This document shows positions 17,472 through 26,783 of a DNA stretch of 64,000 nucleotides, piece by piece. The stretch's first letter is position 1; the number at the start of each line of letters is the position of its first letter. The translations under genes were made by a program, and so were the position numbers. Source of the DNA: Arthrobacter oryzae (GTDB lineage Bacteria > Actinomycetota > Actinomycetes > Actinomycetales > Micrococcaceae); contig NZ_CP132204.1 in NCBI RefSeq assembly GCF_030718995.1, positions 3,596,001-3,660,000 on the forward strand. Reading direction: 5' to 3'. Under the pieces are notes generated by a model, which was not told the DNA's origin, ran no database searches, and saw nothing but the letters and a program-made list of their open reading frames with translations.

Positions 17472-18482
17472 ATGGCAACCATCCAGGATGTGGCTAAGGC
17501 GGCCGGCGTTTCGCCGATGACGGTTTCGAATGTCCTCAACGACCACCCCCATGTGAAGAGCAGCACCCGCGCCAAGGTGGTCAAGGCGATGGAAGAACTG
17601 GACTACCGGGTTAACCATGCCGCCAGGAACCTGCGCTCCGGCCGCACCTTCACTATTGGGCTGGCGGTGGCCGAATTCGACCGCCCCTATTGGGGGCAGT
17701 TCGCAGCCCGCGTCATTGAGGAAGCCGCCGCGCACAACCTCCGCGTCCTCGTCGAACAGACCGGCCGCAGCAAAGAAAACGAAGTCAACGCCCTGGCGCT
17801 GTCCCGCAACCGGATGTACGACGGACTGATCCTGAGCACTGTGGGCCTGAGCGCCAGCGATGCAAACATGCTGCGCGTTGACTTCCCGATCGTGATCCTC
17901 GGCGAACGAATTTTCTCCGGTCCCGTGGACCACGTTGCGATGGCCAATGTCGAGGGAGCGAAAGCAGCCACCGGGCATCTGATCGAGCGCGGCTGCCGTA
18001 GGATCGCCGCCGTCATGGGACCCATGGGGCCCGATCCGGACGCGTCCTCGCTCCGATACGCCGGCTATCAGCAAGCACTTGCCGTCGCAGGGATCAACCC
18101 CGACCCGGCACTGCACATCACCATCAATGAATTCACATTGAAGGGCGGACACGACGCCGTCACCCGACTCATCGACTCCGGCACCCAGTTCGACGGACTG
18201 TTCTGCGCCACCGACACCGTTGCCCTTGGTGCTCTCCGGGCCCTCCACGAAGCCAAACTCCGCGTCCCGGACGACGTCAAAGTCATCGGCTTCGACAACC
18301 TCATTGAGGGCCAATACAGCACCCCCACCCTGTCCACTGTTGACCCGGACAGCGCCGAAATGGCCCGGGCGGCAGTGAAGCTGCTCGTGCAGAGAATTGC
18401 CGGAGACTCGCCTAAAGAGGAGCCTACGGAATTCGTCAGCTCCGTCCGTATCATCGGCCGAGAGTCGACTGCTGCGCAGTAA
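17472..18482 (+). CDS. LacI-family transcriptional regulator
   Basis: A 336-residue repressor with an N-terminal LacI helix-turn-helix (ATIQDVAKAAGVSPMTVSNV), the hinge (AARNLRSGRTFTIGLAV) and a periplasmic-binding-like effector domain ending in the usual VIGFDNL...STPTLSTVDPD. I choose ATG 17472, behind GAAGGAAG, over the GTG at 17454. It is divergent from the GH43/ABC operon and presumably releases it when the sugar ligand is present. Confidence 0.93.
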   Translation: MATIQDVAKAAGVSPMTVSNVLNDHPHVKSSTRAKVVKAMEELDYRVNHAARNLRSGRTFTIGLAVAEFDRPYWGQFAARVIEEAAAHNLRVLVEQTGRSKENEVNALALSRNRMYDGLILSTVGLSASDANMLRVDFPIVILGERIFSGPVDHVAMANVEGAKAATGHLIERGCRRIAAVMGPMGPDPDASSLRYAGYQQALAVAGINPDPALHITINEFTLKGGHDAVTRLIDSGTQFDGLFCATDTVALGALRALHEAKLRVPDDVKVIGFDNLIEGQYSTPTLSTVDPDSAEMARAAVKLLVQRIAGDSPKEEPTEFVSSVRIIGRESTAAQ

Positions 18483-18574
18483 TGGTAGGGGGTCGGGACA
18501 TGAATCCCGGAACATGCTTTGAGACTGTCGCATCCTTCACCTCCGTCCGCGCTGACGTAGCGTTTCCCTGAACT

Positions 18575-18586
18575 TGTATCGATACA
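18575..18586. promoter_or_regulatory. Isolated perfect palindrome TGTATCGATACA
   Basis: A perfect 12-bp palindrome lies about 90 bp downstream of the lacI gene. It matches both half-sites of the operators upstream of the same gene. It could be an auxiliary operator for looping across the regulator gene, or the operator of a lost gene: the following ~700 bp (to 19302) hold no gene I can support. A 13-bp match to a repeat-family left end, GCCGATAACGGAT, sits at 18803-18815. Confidence 0.45.
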
Positions 18587-19302
18587 TATCGTGCGTGACC
18601 CGCGCCACTTCTGTCAAGGCTTGTAGATAAAGTTGATTCGCGGATCCGGACTCACAACCTGCCGCTCCGCAGCAGCGCACGGCGCAAGCTGCGCCTTACT
18701 GAGACCTCGGGAGGGGAAACCATCGCAGGCATCACCTCCTTTACAAGCGACTGACGACGCTGTCTGGCGTCCCCTCGGAGCCCTCCCGCGCAATCTTGAA
18801 GAGCCGATAACGGATCTTGGGTCAAGTATCTATCGGGTAATGCCAGGAAGCAGGAGCCATGTGAGGGTTCCCCGCACGCATTGCCCGTTAAGGTTTCTCG
18901 GAGGTCGCCTCGCCCTAGAGCAGCGTTGGACAGGGTGGCGGGGGAGCGCGGGCAACTTGTGGGCGCGCCGGTCTGGCGTCAGAATAGCGCGAAATTCGGC
19001 ATTGTTGACGGTGGCTAATGATGTTCTCGGATCCCACCCTGGCAGTTGGAGGGGCAGGAAACCGGGCGGCGGTAGCCCGAGAACTTTCAAAATAGTCCGA
19101 ATAATCGGGTCTTGATGAAAGCCGCTTAGGGAAGGGGCGGGCGATGTCACCTTCTGCGGTTCGTCAGGGTGTCTGAGAACCAGACCGGAGCTCCACCGAC
19201 GGGCAAGTCTTCCCAGGTCAGCCGCCCCGACATCAGGTTGGAGTGTAGTTCCAGCTGACATGCGGCAAGTCTGGCGGCGATAGGTGAAAATTCAAAATGA
19301 GT

Positions 19303-19335
19303 AAACGCCCGGCTGGATGCTCCAGCCGGGCGTTT
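19303..19335. terminator. Strong bidirectional terminator
   Basis: A perfect 15-bp stem, AAACGCCCGGCTGGA (19303-19317) and TCCAGCCGGGCGTTT (19321-19335) with a 3-base loop. The A/T-flanked ends give a U-rich tail in either direction. It lies 23 bp beyond the MFS gene stop and terminates that operon. Confidence 0.85.
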
Positions 19336-19358
19336 AAGTGGTCTTCATTTTTGGCTAC

Positions 19359-20696
19359 CTAGCCACATGTTTTGAGGTGCCTCGTTCCGACGGTGTCGAG
19401 ACGAGGTTCTTTTTCTTCGAGTTTGGTCTTGTTGCCCGTTCGGGTGCGTTCATCGGTTGGGCGGAAGGCCAGGGTGAGAAGTGCGGCAAGGCCGTAGCAG
19501 CCGGCGAAGAGCCAGACCATTCCTTCCTGCCCGAGTGAGTCGTAGAACAGTGCGACGAGCAGGGGACCAACGGCGACTGAGGCGCCCATTCCTATGTTGT
19601 AGGCGGACATGACGGCTCCGGGGTGGCCTGGTTCAAGTCCTGCTGTTAGTGCGGAGAGGGGCACGAAGCCTGCAAGTGCGATGCCGAAGGCGATGCCGGC
19701 GAGGACCGCGAGAGGGTAGGAGCCGGTCCACGCGGGGAGGTAATACAGTGCGAGCAGGCTGACGCCGCTGAATACTGCACCGAACCAGCGGACTGTGTTG
19801 CGCCAGCCGATCCGGTCTCCGAGCATTCCGAAAATGACGTTGAAGGGGATATTTGCGGCGTAGATGATCGTTGTGAGGAGCAGCCAGCCGCTGAGGCCGA
19901 AGTTGAACCGGTCGGCAAACAGGACCGGGAAGAACACGAACGAGCCGTACTGCGGGGCAGTGTTAAGCATCCTGATGATTGATGCGCACAACACCTTCGG
20001 ACGCGTGGCCATGAGCTTCAGCCCGAGACTGAGCGTGCCGAAGGCCTTATCGCCGGGGCGGACCAATGGCCGGCTTCCGGTCTTCTCGCGGAGACCGAGC
20101 AGGGCGACAAGCGAACCTGCAACCACCAGGCCCAGGGAGAGCCAGAGGGTATTGAGCGGGCCGAGCACGGGGATTGATCCGTTTGCGATCAGTGCGCCGA
20201 GAGTGGGAAGGCCGGCTGTGAAGGAGACGTAAAACCAGCCAATGGCGGTGGCCAGGCGGGCGCGGTCGGCAACCGCTGCGATCCATACGAGGAAACCGAA
20301 GGCAAACAGCGGGTATCCCATTCCCCGGGCGGCGTAGGCGAGGAAGATGACAGTTTCGTTGTCCGCTGCCACGCCGAAGGCCAGGAAGATGACCTCAAAG
20401 ACTACCCAGCCGGTGGCGCCGATCAGCATGACGCGTTTGGGGCCCCAGAGGTCCGAGAACGCGGCGGCGAGCCAGGATGAGACGGCGACGACCATTCCGT
20501 AGACGGTCACCAGGAGGCCCACCCGCTGCACGTCCATGCCGTTGTGGTCCTGGAGGAACGGGGTGAGGTAGTTCGATTCGACGCCGTCCCCGATCATGAA
20601 CAGGAGGACGCCGACGTAGCCGAGGATCAGAGGTTTGGGGATGCCCAGGCGCTCCCAGAGAGGGTGCGCCGCTTTGACGGCAGTGGAAACAGACAC
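19359..20696 (-). CDS. MFS transporter, RbtT/DalT/CsbX polyol type
   Basis: An approximately 445-residue major facilitator with 12 predicted TM helices. It resembles the alpha-ketoglutarate/ribitol/arabitol branch: LGYVGVLLFMIGDGVESNYL, AARGMGYPLFAFGFLVWIAA and NTAPQYGSFVFFPVLFAD. I choose the GTG at 20696 because AAAGGAAAG precedes it; the upstream extension is proline-rich noise. It lies downstream of the FGGY kinase in the same direction, so a proton-coupled polyol or pentose uptake role is likely. The locus therefore has two importers, this one and an ABC system. Confidence 0.82.
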   Translation of the reverse strand: MSVSTAVKAAHPLWERLGIPKPLILGYVGVLLFMIGDGVESNYLTPFLQDHNGMDVQRVGLLVTVYGMVVAVSSWLAAAFSDLWGPKRVMLIGATGWVVFEVIFLAFGVAADNETVIFLAYAARGMGYPLFAFGFLVWIAAVADRARLATAIGWFYVSFTAGLPTLGALIANGSIPVLGPLNTLWLSLGLVVAGSLVALLGLREKTGSRPLVRPGDKAFGTLSLGLKLMATRPKVLCASIIRMLNTAPQYGSFVFFPVLFADRFNFGLSGWLLLTTIIYAANIPFNVIFGMLGDRIGWRNTVRWFGAVFSGVSLLALYYLPAWTGSYPLAVLAGIAFGIALAGFVPLSALTAGLEPGHPGAVMSAYNIGMGASVAVGPLLVALFYDSLGQEGMVWLFAGCYGLAALLTLAFRPTDERTRTGNKTKLEEKEPRLDTVGTRHLKTCG

Positions 20697-20794
20697 GTTC
20701 TTTCCTTTGGAGTGAGGGCCGGCGGGCTTGCGGGGTGAAGGTTCTTGGGTGAGAACGCCGTGCTTTTGTGGCCTTGGGGGATTGCGTATTGCGG

Positions 20795-22309
20795 TCAGTG
20801 GGGGACCGCGTCCAGTGCCTTGTACACGGGGGCGAGGGTTTCGTAGAGGTGCTGGTAGACCTTCCACAGCTGCTCGTATTTTGCTTGGGCGGCTAGATCC
20901 GGACGTACGGTGTCACCTCGTCGGGACATGGCGGCTGCAGCTGTCGGCAGGTCGGCATGGATTCCCACGGCCACTGCAGCGAACATGGCCGCGCCCAGCG
21001 CTGTCGTCTCCGGAGCCTTGCACAGGATCAGGTCTCTGCCGAGGACGTCGGCGACAATCTGGGCCCAGATGGGGCTTCTGGAACCGCCTCCGGTGACGAG
21101 GAGTTCGGTCGGTTTGTCAGCTACCGCGCGGGAGAGTCCTTCCACCTGCAGTTTCACCTCGAAGGCGACGCCTTCGAGGATGGCCCGGTAAAAGTGCGCC
21201 TTGGTGTGGGTTCCGGTCCAGCCGATGACCGCTCCGCGGGCTGCGCTGTCCCAGTAAGGGGTTTGGGCGCCATGCCAGTAGGGAAGGGCGAGGAGCCCCT
21301 CGGCTCCCGGGCCGATTTCGGTGAGGGCGGCTTCCAGATCAGCGATCTGTTCAGATGCCGGTGTGCCGGTCCCGAAGGCGTCCAGAAACCAATTGATCAG
21401 GTACGTTCCCGATGACAGAAACGCTTCGAGGAGGTACCCGTTGCCGCTTGCGGCTACGACAGTCCTGTAGTCACGGTCCCAAACGTAGTCCTCGGAGATG
21501 GTGCCGCATACCTCTGCCGTACCCATGTTCAGGTAGACGCTTCCCGGTGCGATGACACCTGCTCCGACGGCGGCGCATTGGCCGTCTCCTGCGGCCGCAA
21601 TGACCGGGAGCCCTGCGGGCAGACCAAGTTCAGCGGCGACCTCATCGCTAACCAGACCAATGGCAGCGCCGGGGTCGACGATTCGGGGCAGCTTGTCGAT
21701 CGGCACGCCCACTGTGGCACACAACTCCCGGGACCAGATGCCCAGCACCATGTCCATCATTCCGGTGCAGTCGGCACTTGCCCGGCTGGAGGCCCACTGA
21801 CCGGTCAGGCGCAGGTTCAGGTACGCGGAAACATCGCCGATCCTGTCTGCAGAGTCCAGTGTCACCGGTTCGTGGCGGCGCAGCCAGGCAAGCTTGTAAA
21901 AGCTCGGGGTGGTGTCGGTCGGCCGGCCGGAAATCGCGTGTACCCGGTCGTTACCCAGATCCCGGACCTCGTTCTTTGCCCGGGAGTCCATCCACACCAT
22001 GGCCGGCCGGATCGGCTCTTCACCGTTCAGGCAGACGAAGGTCTCACGCTGGCAGGTAATAGCCAGCGCGCGGATCCTCGTAGAGCCCAGGAGAGCAGTC
22101 ACAGCCTTAATGGCCTGTTCCGTAGCCTGCCACCATTCTTCGGCGGATTGCTCGTATTCGCCAGGTGCCGGGTTACTGAGTGTGAGGTTGCCACGTCCTG
22201 TGGCGATGGTGTTGCCTTGCGCATCAACTGCGACGGCCTTGCTGGCTGTTGTGGAGCAGTCAATCGCGATGACCACCTCGTGCTGTTCAGCGGTGGTTGG
22301 GGGGAGCAT
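20795..22309 (-). CDS. FGGY-family carbohydrate kinase
   Basis: A 504-residue sugar kinase with an N-terminal ATPase fold IAIDCSTTASKAVAVD, then WWQATEQAIKAV, the MVWMDSRA substrate loop, a central GDGQCAAVGAGV and GTAEVCG phosphate loop, and the C-terminal LLVTGGGSRSPIWAQIVADV signature of the family. Length and motifs fit xylulose/ribulose or polyol kinases. With a dehydrogenase and class II aldolase across the divergent promoter, it likely phosphorylates the keto-sugar made by the dehydrogenase. The exact substrate (pentulose or tetrulose) is unknown. Confidence 0.85.
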   Translation of the reverse strand: MLPPTTAEQHEVVIAIDCSTTASKAVAVDAQGNTIATGRGNLTLSNPAPGEYEQSAEEWWQATEQAIKAVTALLGSTRIRALAITCQRETFVCLNGEEPIRPAMVWMDSRAKNEVRDLGNDRVHAISGRPTDTTPSFYKLAWLRRHEPVTLDSADRIGDVSAYLNLRLTGQWASSRASADCTGMMDMVLGIWSRELCATVGVPIDKLPRIVDPGAAIGLVSDEVAAELGLPAGLPVIAAAGDGQCAAVGAGVIAPGSVYLNMGTAEVCGTISEDYVWDRDYRTVVAASGNGYLLEAFLSSGTYLINWFLDAFGTGTPASEQIADLEAALTEIGPGAEGLLALPYWHGAQTPYWDSAARGAVIGWTGTHTKAHFYRAILEGVAFEVKLQVEGLSRAVADKPTELLVTGGGSRSPIWAQIVADVLGRDLILCKAPETTALGAAMFAAVAVGIHADLPTAAAAMSRRGDTVRPDLAAQAKYEQLWKVYQHLYETLAPVYKALDAVPH

Positions 22310-22372
22310 GGTGAAGCCTCGCCTTCGAATGCATGTCGCTCTCGCAAAAGTAGTGACCTACATCATCACTCC

Positions 22373-22405
22373 AACAAACTTAACAAGTCAAGTGTTGTGT
22401 TTGTT
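22373..22405. promoter_or_regulatory. Candidate DeoR operator in the kinase/regulator divergent promoter
   Basis: The inverted repeat AACAAAC (22373-22379) / GTTTGTT (22399-22405), with further AACA and TGTT half-sites between, lies in an A/T-rich island between the divergent kinase and DeoR genes. DeoR/GlpR proteins bind such repeated TTGTT-like elements, so this is the likely control point of both arms. Confidence 0.45.
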
Positions 22406-22453
22406 ATGTTTTTGAGGTTAGCTTGTTTCAACGAAATTCGACGAGGAGTTGAG

Positions 22454-23296
22454 ATGGGACCTGATATTCCAAGCCGGCGCCGCGAACAGATAGCCCTGTA
22501 CGTGAAGGAGGTCGGTGCGGTACGCAACGAAGAGCTGGCCGAACGATTTGGCGTCAGTCTGATGACCATTCACCGCGACCTGGACGCCCTGTCCAACGAG
22601 GGGTGGCTGGAGAAGACACGGGGCGGCGCCCGTGCCGGTGGCCTGCGTCTTCACGAGCGCAACGTGGCCCTGCGATACCGCCAAAACACCGCACAAAAAC
22701 GGGCCATTGCCAGGGGCGTAATGTCCTTCCTGCGTCCGGGGATGACGATCGCGATGGAAGACTCCACGACGACAGCTGCTCTGCTGCCGTATTTCGGCAG
22801 CCTCCACCCGATGACCCTCATCACGAACTTCCTGCCCGCCATCAACGCAGCAGCCGCTGACCCCGACATCGATCTCGTGTCCCTGGGCGGGCAGTATGAC
22901 CGGAATCTGGACTCGTTCGACGGCCCGGCGGTCATAGACCAGCTCGCCCTTCTGAACGCCGATGTGTCCATCCTCTCGGCCGCCTCGGTGCACAAGGGAT
23001 GGCTGCTGCACCCCTCGCCGGACACGGCCCGGCGCAAGAAAATGCTTTCCGAAATCGGCGAGATGCGGATCCTCATGATCGATTCATCGAAGTTCGACCA
23101 GCGTGCGTCATACCGCGTCGGATCCATCGACGATTTCGACGTCGTCGTCACCGACAGCGGCATCTCGGAAGCACACCTGGAAGAACTTCGGCAGCTTTCC
23201 CCGGAAATCAACGTCGTCGACGTCCTCCCCGAGGACATCACCGCCCCACCTTTGCTGGGGCTTCCCAACACCTATCCCGTCAGCCAGGAGAACTAA
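22454..23296 (+). CDS. DeoR/GlpR-family transcriptional regulator
   Basis: A 280-residue repressor with an N-terminal winged helix-turn-helix (RREQIALYVKEVGAVRNEEL, AERFGVSLMTIHRDLDALSN) followed by the sugar-phosphate-sensing DeoR C-terminal domain (TIAMEDSTTTAALLPYF, LITNFLPAIN, SLGGQYDRN, ILMIDSSKFDQRA). The ATG at 22454 is preceded by GAGGAG; the long open frame upstream is antisense to the kinase. It heads the dehydrogenase/aldolase/ABC operon and probably senses a phosphorylated pathway intermediate. Confidence 0.92.
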   Translation: MGPDIPSRRREQIALYVKEVGAVRNEELAERFGVSLMTIHRDLDALSNEGWLEKTRGGARAGGLRLHERNVALRYRQNTAQKRAIARGVMSFLRPGMTIAMEDSTTTAALLPYFGSLHPMTLITNFLPAINAAAADPDIDLVSLGGQYDRNLDSFDGPAVIDQLALLNADVSILSAASVHKGWLLHPSPDTARRKKMLSEIGEMRILMIDSSKFDQRASYRVGSIDDFDVVVTDSGISEAHLEELRQLSPEINVVDVLPEDITAPPLLGLPNTYPVSQEN

Positions 23297-23300
23297 CACC

Positions 23301-24359
23301 ATGAACACCATGCGCGCGGCAATCTTCCGCGGCCCAGGGCAGCTCGCGATCGAGGAGATCGAACGCCCAACACCCGGGCCCGGCGAAATCTCGGTCAACG
23401 TCCACGCCGCAGCCACCTGTGGAACAGACCTCAAGTCCTACCGCCGGGGCCACCCCAAGCTCTTCCCGGTCCTCCCGGCCCGATTCGGCCATGAGTTCGC
23501 CGGCGTTGTGGAAGCCGTGGGCACCGGCGTCGAAGGCTTCGAAGTCGGCCAGCGCGTCGTCGCCGCCAACACAGCACCGTGCGGGCGCTGCTGGGCGTGC
23601 ACCAAGCAGCGCCCCAGCCTGTGTGAAAACCTCGAGTTCCTCAACGGTGCCTTCGCTGAGCAGGTTGTCATTCCCGCGGCAATCGTGGCACGGAACACCT
23701 TCCACCTCCCCGACTCGGTAAGCTTCGCTTCCGCGGCCCCCCTGGAGCCCCTCGCCACCGTCGTCCACGGCATGGCCGAAACCGGAATGCAGCTCGGAGA
23801 CACGATCGTCGTCAACGGCTGCGGGCCCATCGGGCTCATGTTCATCAAGCTTTCCCGCCTGCGGGGAGCAAACGTGATCGCCACCGACCGTTCCGCCGTG
23901 CGCCTGCAACAGGCCAAGGAAGCCGGAGCCGGCCAGGTCCTGGACCTCACAGATCTCGCCACCACCGCTGACCGTTCTGCTGCCGTCCGCGAACTCACCG
24001 ACGGCAAACGAGGAGTCGACGTCGCCATCGAGGCCGTCGGGCTCCCCGAAGTCTGGGAGCAGACCGTCGAATGCCTGCGCCCCGGCGGCACAGCCGTCCT
24101 GTTCGGCGGACCCAAAGCAGGCTCCCGCTTCTCCGTGGACGCCGTGGCAATGCACTACAGCGAGTACACACTCAAAGGCGTATTCCACCACACACCTGAA
24201 TACACAAAGGTTGCCCTTGACCTCCTCAGCTCCGGAGACCTTGACGGTGAAACGCTCATCTCCGAGACGCGCCCGCTCGAAGCCCTCGTCGAGAGCCTCG
24301 AAGACATGGCCCAGGGTAAAGGTGCCAAGTACCTTCTCGACCCGGCGCTGACAGCATGA
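23301..24359 (+). CDS. Zinc-dependent polyol/alcohol dehydrogenase (MDR family)
   Basis: A 352-residue medium-chain dehydrogenase. It has catalytic zinc ligands in AATCGTDLKS and RFGHEFAGVV, a four-Cys structural zinc loop (PCGRCWACTKQRPSLCE), and a Rossmann site VNGCGPIGLMFIKLSRLRGA. It likely oxidises a polyol to a ketose using NAD(P). The ATG is 4 bp after the DeoR stop, and the stop overlaps the aldolase start (ATGA). Context suggests polyol, dehydrogenase, ketose, FGGY kinase, aldolase or epimerase as the order of steps. Confidence 0.88.
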   Translation: MNTMRAAIFRGPGQLAIEEIERPTPGPGEISVNVHAAATCGTDLKSYRRGHPKLFPVLPARFGHEFAGVVEAVGTGVEGFEVGQRVVAANTAPCGRCWACTKQRPSLCENLEFLNGAFAEQVVIPAAIVARNTFHLPDSVSFASAAPLEPLATVVHGMAETGMQLGDTIVVNGCGPIGLMFIKLSRLRGANVIATDRSAVRLQQAKEAGAGQVLDLTDLATTADRSAAVRELTDGKRGVDVAIEAVGLPEVWEQTVECLRPGGTAVLFGGPKAGSRFSVDAVAMHYSEYTLKGVFHHTPEYTKVALDLLSSGDLDGETLISETRPLEALVESLEDMAQGKGAKYLLDPALTA

Positions 24360-25015
24360 GCAACGTAATGCTGGCCGATGAGCGCCAATCCGTAGTAGAC
24401 CTTGCCCAACGCATGGTTCGTGACCGGCTCGTGGTCGGAACGTCGGGGAACATCTCCCGCCGGGTCGGGGACCACGTCCTGCTCACGCCCAGCGGAACCG
24501 ATTACGACACAATGACCGCAAAGGACATTGTCGTGGTGACTTTGGACGGCGAGAGGGTCGACGGGCTCCTCAACCCAACTGTTGAAATGCCCCTGCACCT
24601 GATGTGCTACGCACGTCACGACGCGCAGGCGGTCGTGCACACCCACTCCACCGCGGCGACGGCCCTTTCACTGCTGCAGGACGAGGTCCCGCCGGTGCAT
24701 TATCAGCTGGCGATGTTCGGAGGGTCCGTTGCGGTTGCCCCGTACGCGACCTACGGCACCGAGGCCCTGGTGAACAATGTGTCCAACGCATTGAGCGAAA
24801 GCACGGGTGCCGTCATGAAGCACCACGGGACCATCTGCATCGGGGAGAACCTCCAGAAGGCGTACGACCGTGCCCGCCAGCTCGAATGGTTGTGCGATGT
24901 CTGGCTGAGGGCCCGGAGCGTTGGGGAGCCGGCGCTCCTCCCGGCAGATGAGATGGAGCGGGTCACGGCCGGCTTCCTCAGTTACGGGAAGCAACCCACC
25001 GGCACCCAGGCCTAG
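24356..25015 (+). CDS. Class II aldolase / sugar-phosphate epimerase-type protein
   Basis: A 219-residue member of the class II aldolase/adducin family (fuculose-phosphate aldolase, ribulose-5-phosphate 4-epimerase). The substrate and zinc regions are visible: VGTSGNISRRVGDHVLLTPS, Glu in NPTVEMPLH, zinc-binding VVHTHSTAATALSLL, and MKHHGTICIGENLQKAYDR, where another metal His lies. It would cleave or epimerise the phosphorylated ketose from the kinase. Aldolase and epimerase cannot be told apart by eye. Confidence 0.85.
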   Translation: MSNVMLADERQSVVDLAQRMVRDRLVVGTSGNISRRVGDHVLLTPSGTDYDTMTAKDIVVVTLDGERVDGLLNPTVEMPLHLMCYARHDAQAVVHTHSTAATALSLLQDEVPPVHYQLAMFGGSVAVAPYATYGTEALVNNVSNALSESTGAVMKHHGTICIGENLQKAYDRARQLEWLCDVWLRARSVGEPALLPADEMERVTAGFLSYGKQPTGTQA

Positions 25016-25026
25016 CCCAAGAACTC

Positions 25027-25074
25027 CCGCTGGGGCAGGCCGGAAGGGCATGCCGGAAGGGCATGCCCCAGCGG
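25027..25074. other. Imperfectly looped hairpin after the aldolase gene
   Basis: Arms CCGCTGGGGCA (25027-25037) and TGCCCCAGCGG (25064-25074) flank a tandem 13-mer, GCCGGAAGGGCAT twice. There is no T tract. It sits between the catabolic genes and the ABC genes and may act as a partial terminator or message-stabilising stem. Confidence 0.5.
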
Positions 25075-25206
25075 AGAGCACGCTTTACGAGCACCCTCTC
25101 CCTTCAATGAGTGGGCCCATCCGGGCCGCTCCATCCGGACCACGCCGGAAATCACTGTGAAATGGATCAGCTCCGGGCGATGGTGCTTGGGGCGGAAAGA
25201 ACCAAG

Positions 25207-26763
25207 ATGACCAGCCCAACGACGAGTCACAGGTCAGATGAAGCCCCCGAGGCAGGCCTGAGCAGCCCCGTAACCCTTGAGTGCCTCAACATCAAGAAGT
25301 CCTTCGGCGGAGTACCCGTGCTGAAGGACGTGTCTCTGCAGCTCTTTCCCGGAACCATCACCGCACTTGCCGGCGAAAACGGTGCCGGCAAGTCAACGCT
25401 GATGAAGATCGCATCGGGACAGTACCGCCCTGACGCCGGAAGAGTCCTCGTCCAGGGACAGGACCTTCCCGCAGGCAACGCCCAGGCCTCCCATAGGCTG
25501 GGCGTGAGCATCGTTCCCCAGGAGCTGGCATCCGTCATGGATCTCAGCGTTTACGAAAACATTTTCATCGGTCGTGAGATCAGGGGTCCGTTCGGTCTCC
25601 AGCGCAAGAAGATGATCGACGAGGCCCGAAAGAACCTGGAAGTGTTCGGTCTGGACATTGATCCGGCCACCATGATGGGCAGCCTGCCGGTCGGCATCCG
25701 CCAGATCGTCGAGATCATCAAGGCCACCAACACCGGCGCCAGGGCCATCCTGCTGGACGAACCCTCCAGCGCCATCGCTGAACGCGAAGTCGAACGACTG
25801 ATCTCTGTGATGCGACACCTGCGCGACCGCGGGGTGGCGCTGCTCTTCACCACCCACAAAATGGAGGAAATCCGCGCGGTCGCCGACCGGGTAATCGTCC
25901 TCCGGGACGGCGGCCTGGTCCTGGACAAGCCCTTGGCCGGGCTCAGTGACGACGACATCGTCACGGCCATGATCGGCCGTGAACTCGAAGACCTGTTTCC
26001 CGAACGCAACACCCCGGCTGAGGAAACCGTGCTTGAGGTGGACGGCCTGTACGTGGCCGGAGCAGGAGGGCCTGTGTCGGTTTCAGTCCGGCGCGGCGAG
26101 ATCGTCGGCCTGGCCGGGCTCGTTGGAGCAGGACGGACCGAACTGCTCGAAACCATCTTCGGCATGCGCCGCAGCATGGGTGGGGAGGTCCGGGTCCTGG
26201 GCAAATCCGTCAAGAAGCACTCCCCGTCGGCTGCGATTGATGCGAGGATCGCCATCGTTCCCGAAGACCGGAAGGGGTCCGGGGCGATCCTGTCGATGGA
26301 CGTCCTGGACAACGGAAGCCTGCCTCGGCTTTCCCACTACTCCACAGCGGGGTTCTTAAAGCAGGGCGCCCGCCGCGCGGCAGTACAAAAGGCAACCGAC
26401 TCTGTGCGGCTGCGCAGCCGAGGCCTGGGCCAGCCGATGGAAACCCTCTCCGGCGGCAATCAACAAAAAGTCGTGCTGGCACGCTGGCTCACCGGCCCTG
26501 TCGACGTCCTGCTTATGGATGAGCCCACCAGAGGAGTCGATGTCGGAGCCCGCAGTGAGATCTATCGCATTATCGTGGAGCTCGCCTCCCAGGGCATGGC
26601 CGTTCTCATGGCCTCCAGCGACATGCCCGAAGTGCTCAGCCTGTCCCACCGCGCCCTCGTCATGCGGGGCGGGGAAGTAGCCGGCGAACTCAGCCGAGAA
26701 GACCTTGACCGATCCGACGTGCAGGAAAAGATTTTCCGGCTCGCCAGCGGCCTGACCCAGTAA
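25207..26763 (+). CDS. Sugar ABC transporter ATP-binding protein (RbsA/XylG type)
   Basis: An approximately 518-residue tandem ATPase. NBD1 has [12 protein letters not shown], a Q-loop VPQELASV and the Walker B region AILLDEPSSAI. NBD2 has the degenerate Walker A GLVGAGRTELLE, the signature [16 protein letters not shown] and LLMDEPTRGVDVG. This twin arrangement with a defective second Walker A is standard for CUT2 importers. I choose the ATG at 25207, with GGAAAG upstream. It powers the permease encoded next. Confidence 0.93.
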   Translation: MTSPTTSHRSDEAPEAGLSSPVTLECLNIKKSFGGVPVLKDVSLQLFPGTITALAGENGAGKSTLMKIASGQYRPDAGRVLVQGQDLPAGNAQASHRLGVSIVPQELASVMDLSVYENIFIGREIRGPFGLQRKKMIDEARKNLEVFGLDIDPATMMGSLPVGIRQIVEIIKATNTGARAILLDEPSSAIAEREVERLISVMRHLRDRGVALLFTTHKMEEIRAVADRVIVLRDGGLVLDKPLAGLSDDDIVTAMIGRELEDLFPERNTPAEETVLEVDGLYVAGAGGPVSVSVRRGEIVGLAGLVGAGRTELLETIFGMRRSMGGEVRVLGKSVKKHSPSAAIDARIAIVPEDRKGSGAILSMDVLDNGSLPRLSHYSTAGFLKQGARRAAVQKATDSVRLRSRGLGQPMETLSGGNQQKVVLARWLTGPVDVLLMDEPTRGVDVGARSEIYRIIVELASQGMAVLMASSDMPEVLSLSHRALVMRGGEVAGELSREDLDRSDVQEKIFRLASGLTQ

Positions 26764-26783
26764 ATCCCCAGAGGAAAACAACG

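Noticed and set aside
17364..18533. N-terminal extension of the GH43 frame across the lacI gene
   Set aside because: The extension is antisense to lacI and carries no domain; a TTG with a strong ribosome-binding site at 17363 gives the normal GH43 length.
18633..19115. 160-codon plus-strand ORF between lacI and the MFS gene
   Set aside because: Arg/Ser/Gly-rich composition without hydrophobic core pattern, no ribosome-binding site and no family recognised.
25027..25074. Tandem 13-mers as the start of a CRISPR array
   Set aside because: There are only two adjacent copies with no spacers and no cas genes anywhere in the window; the unit lies inside a hairpin loop.
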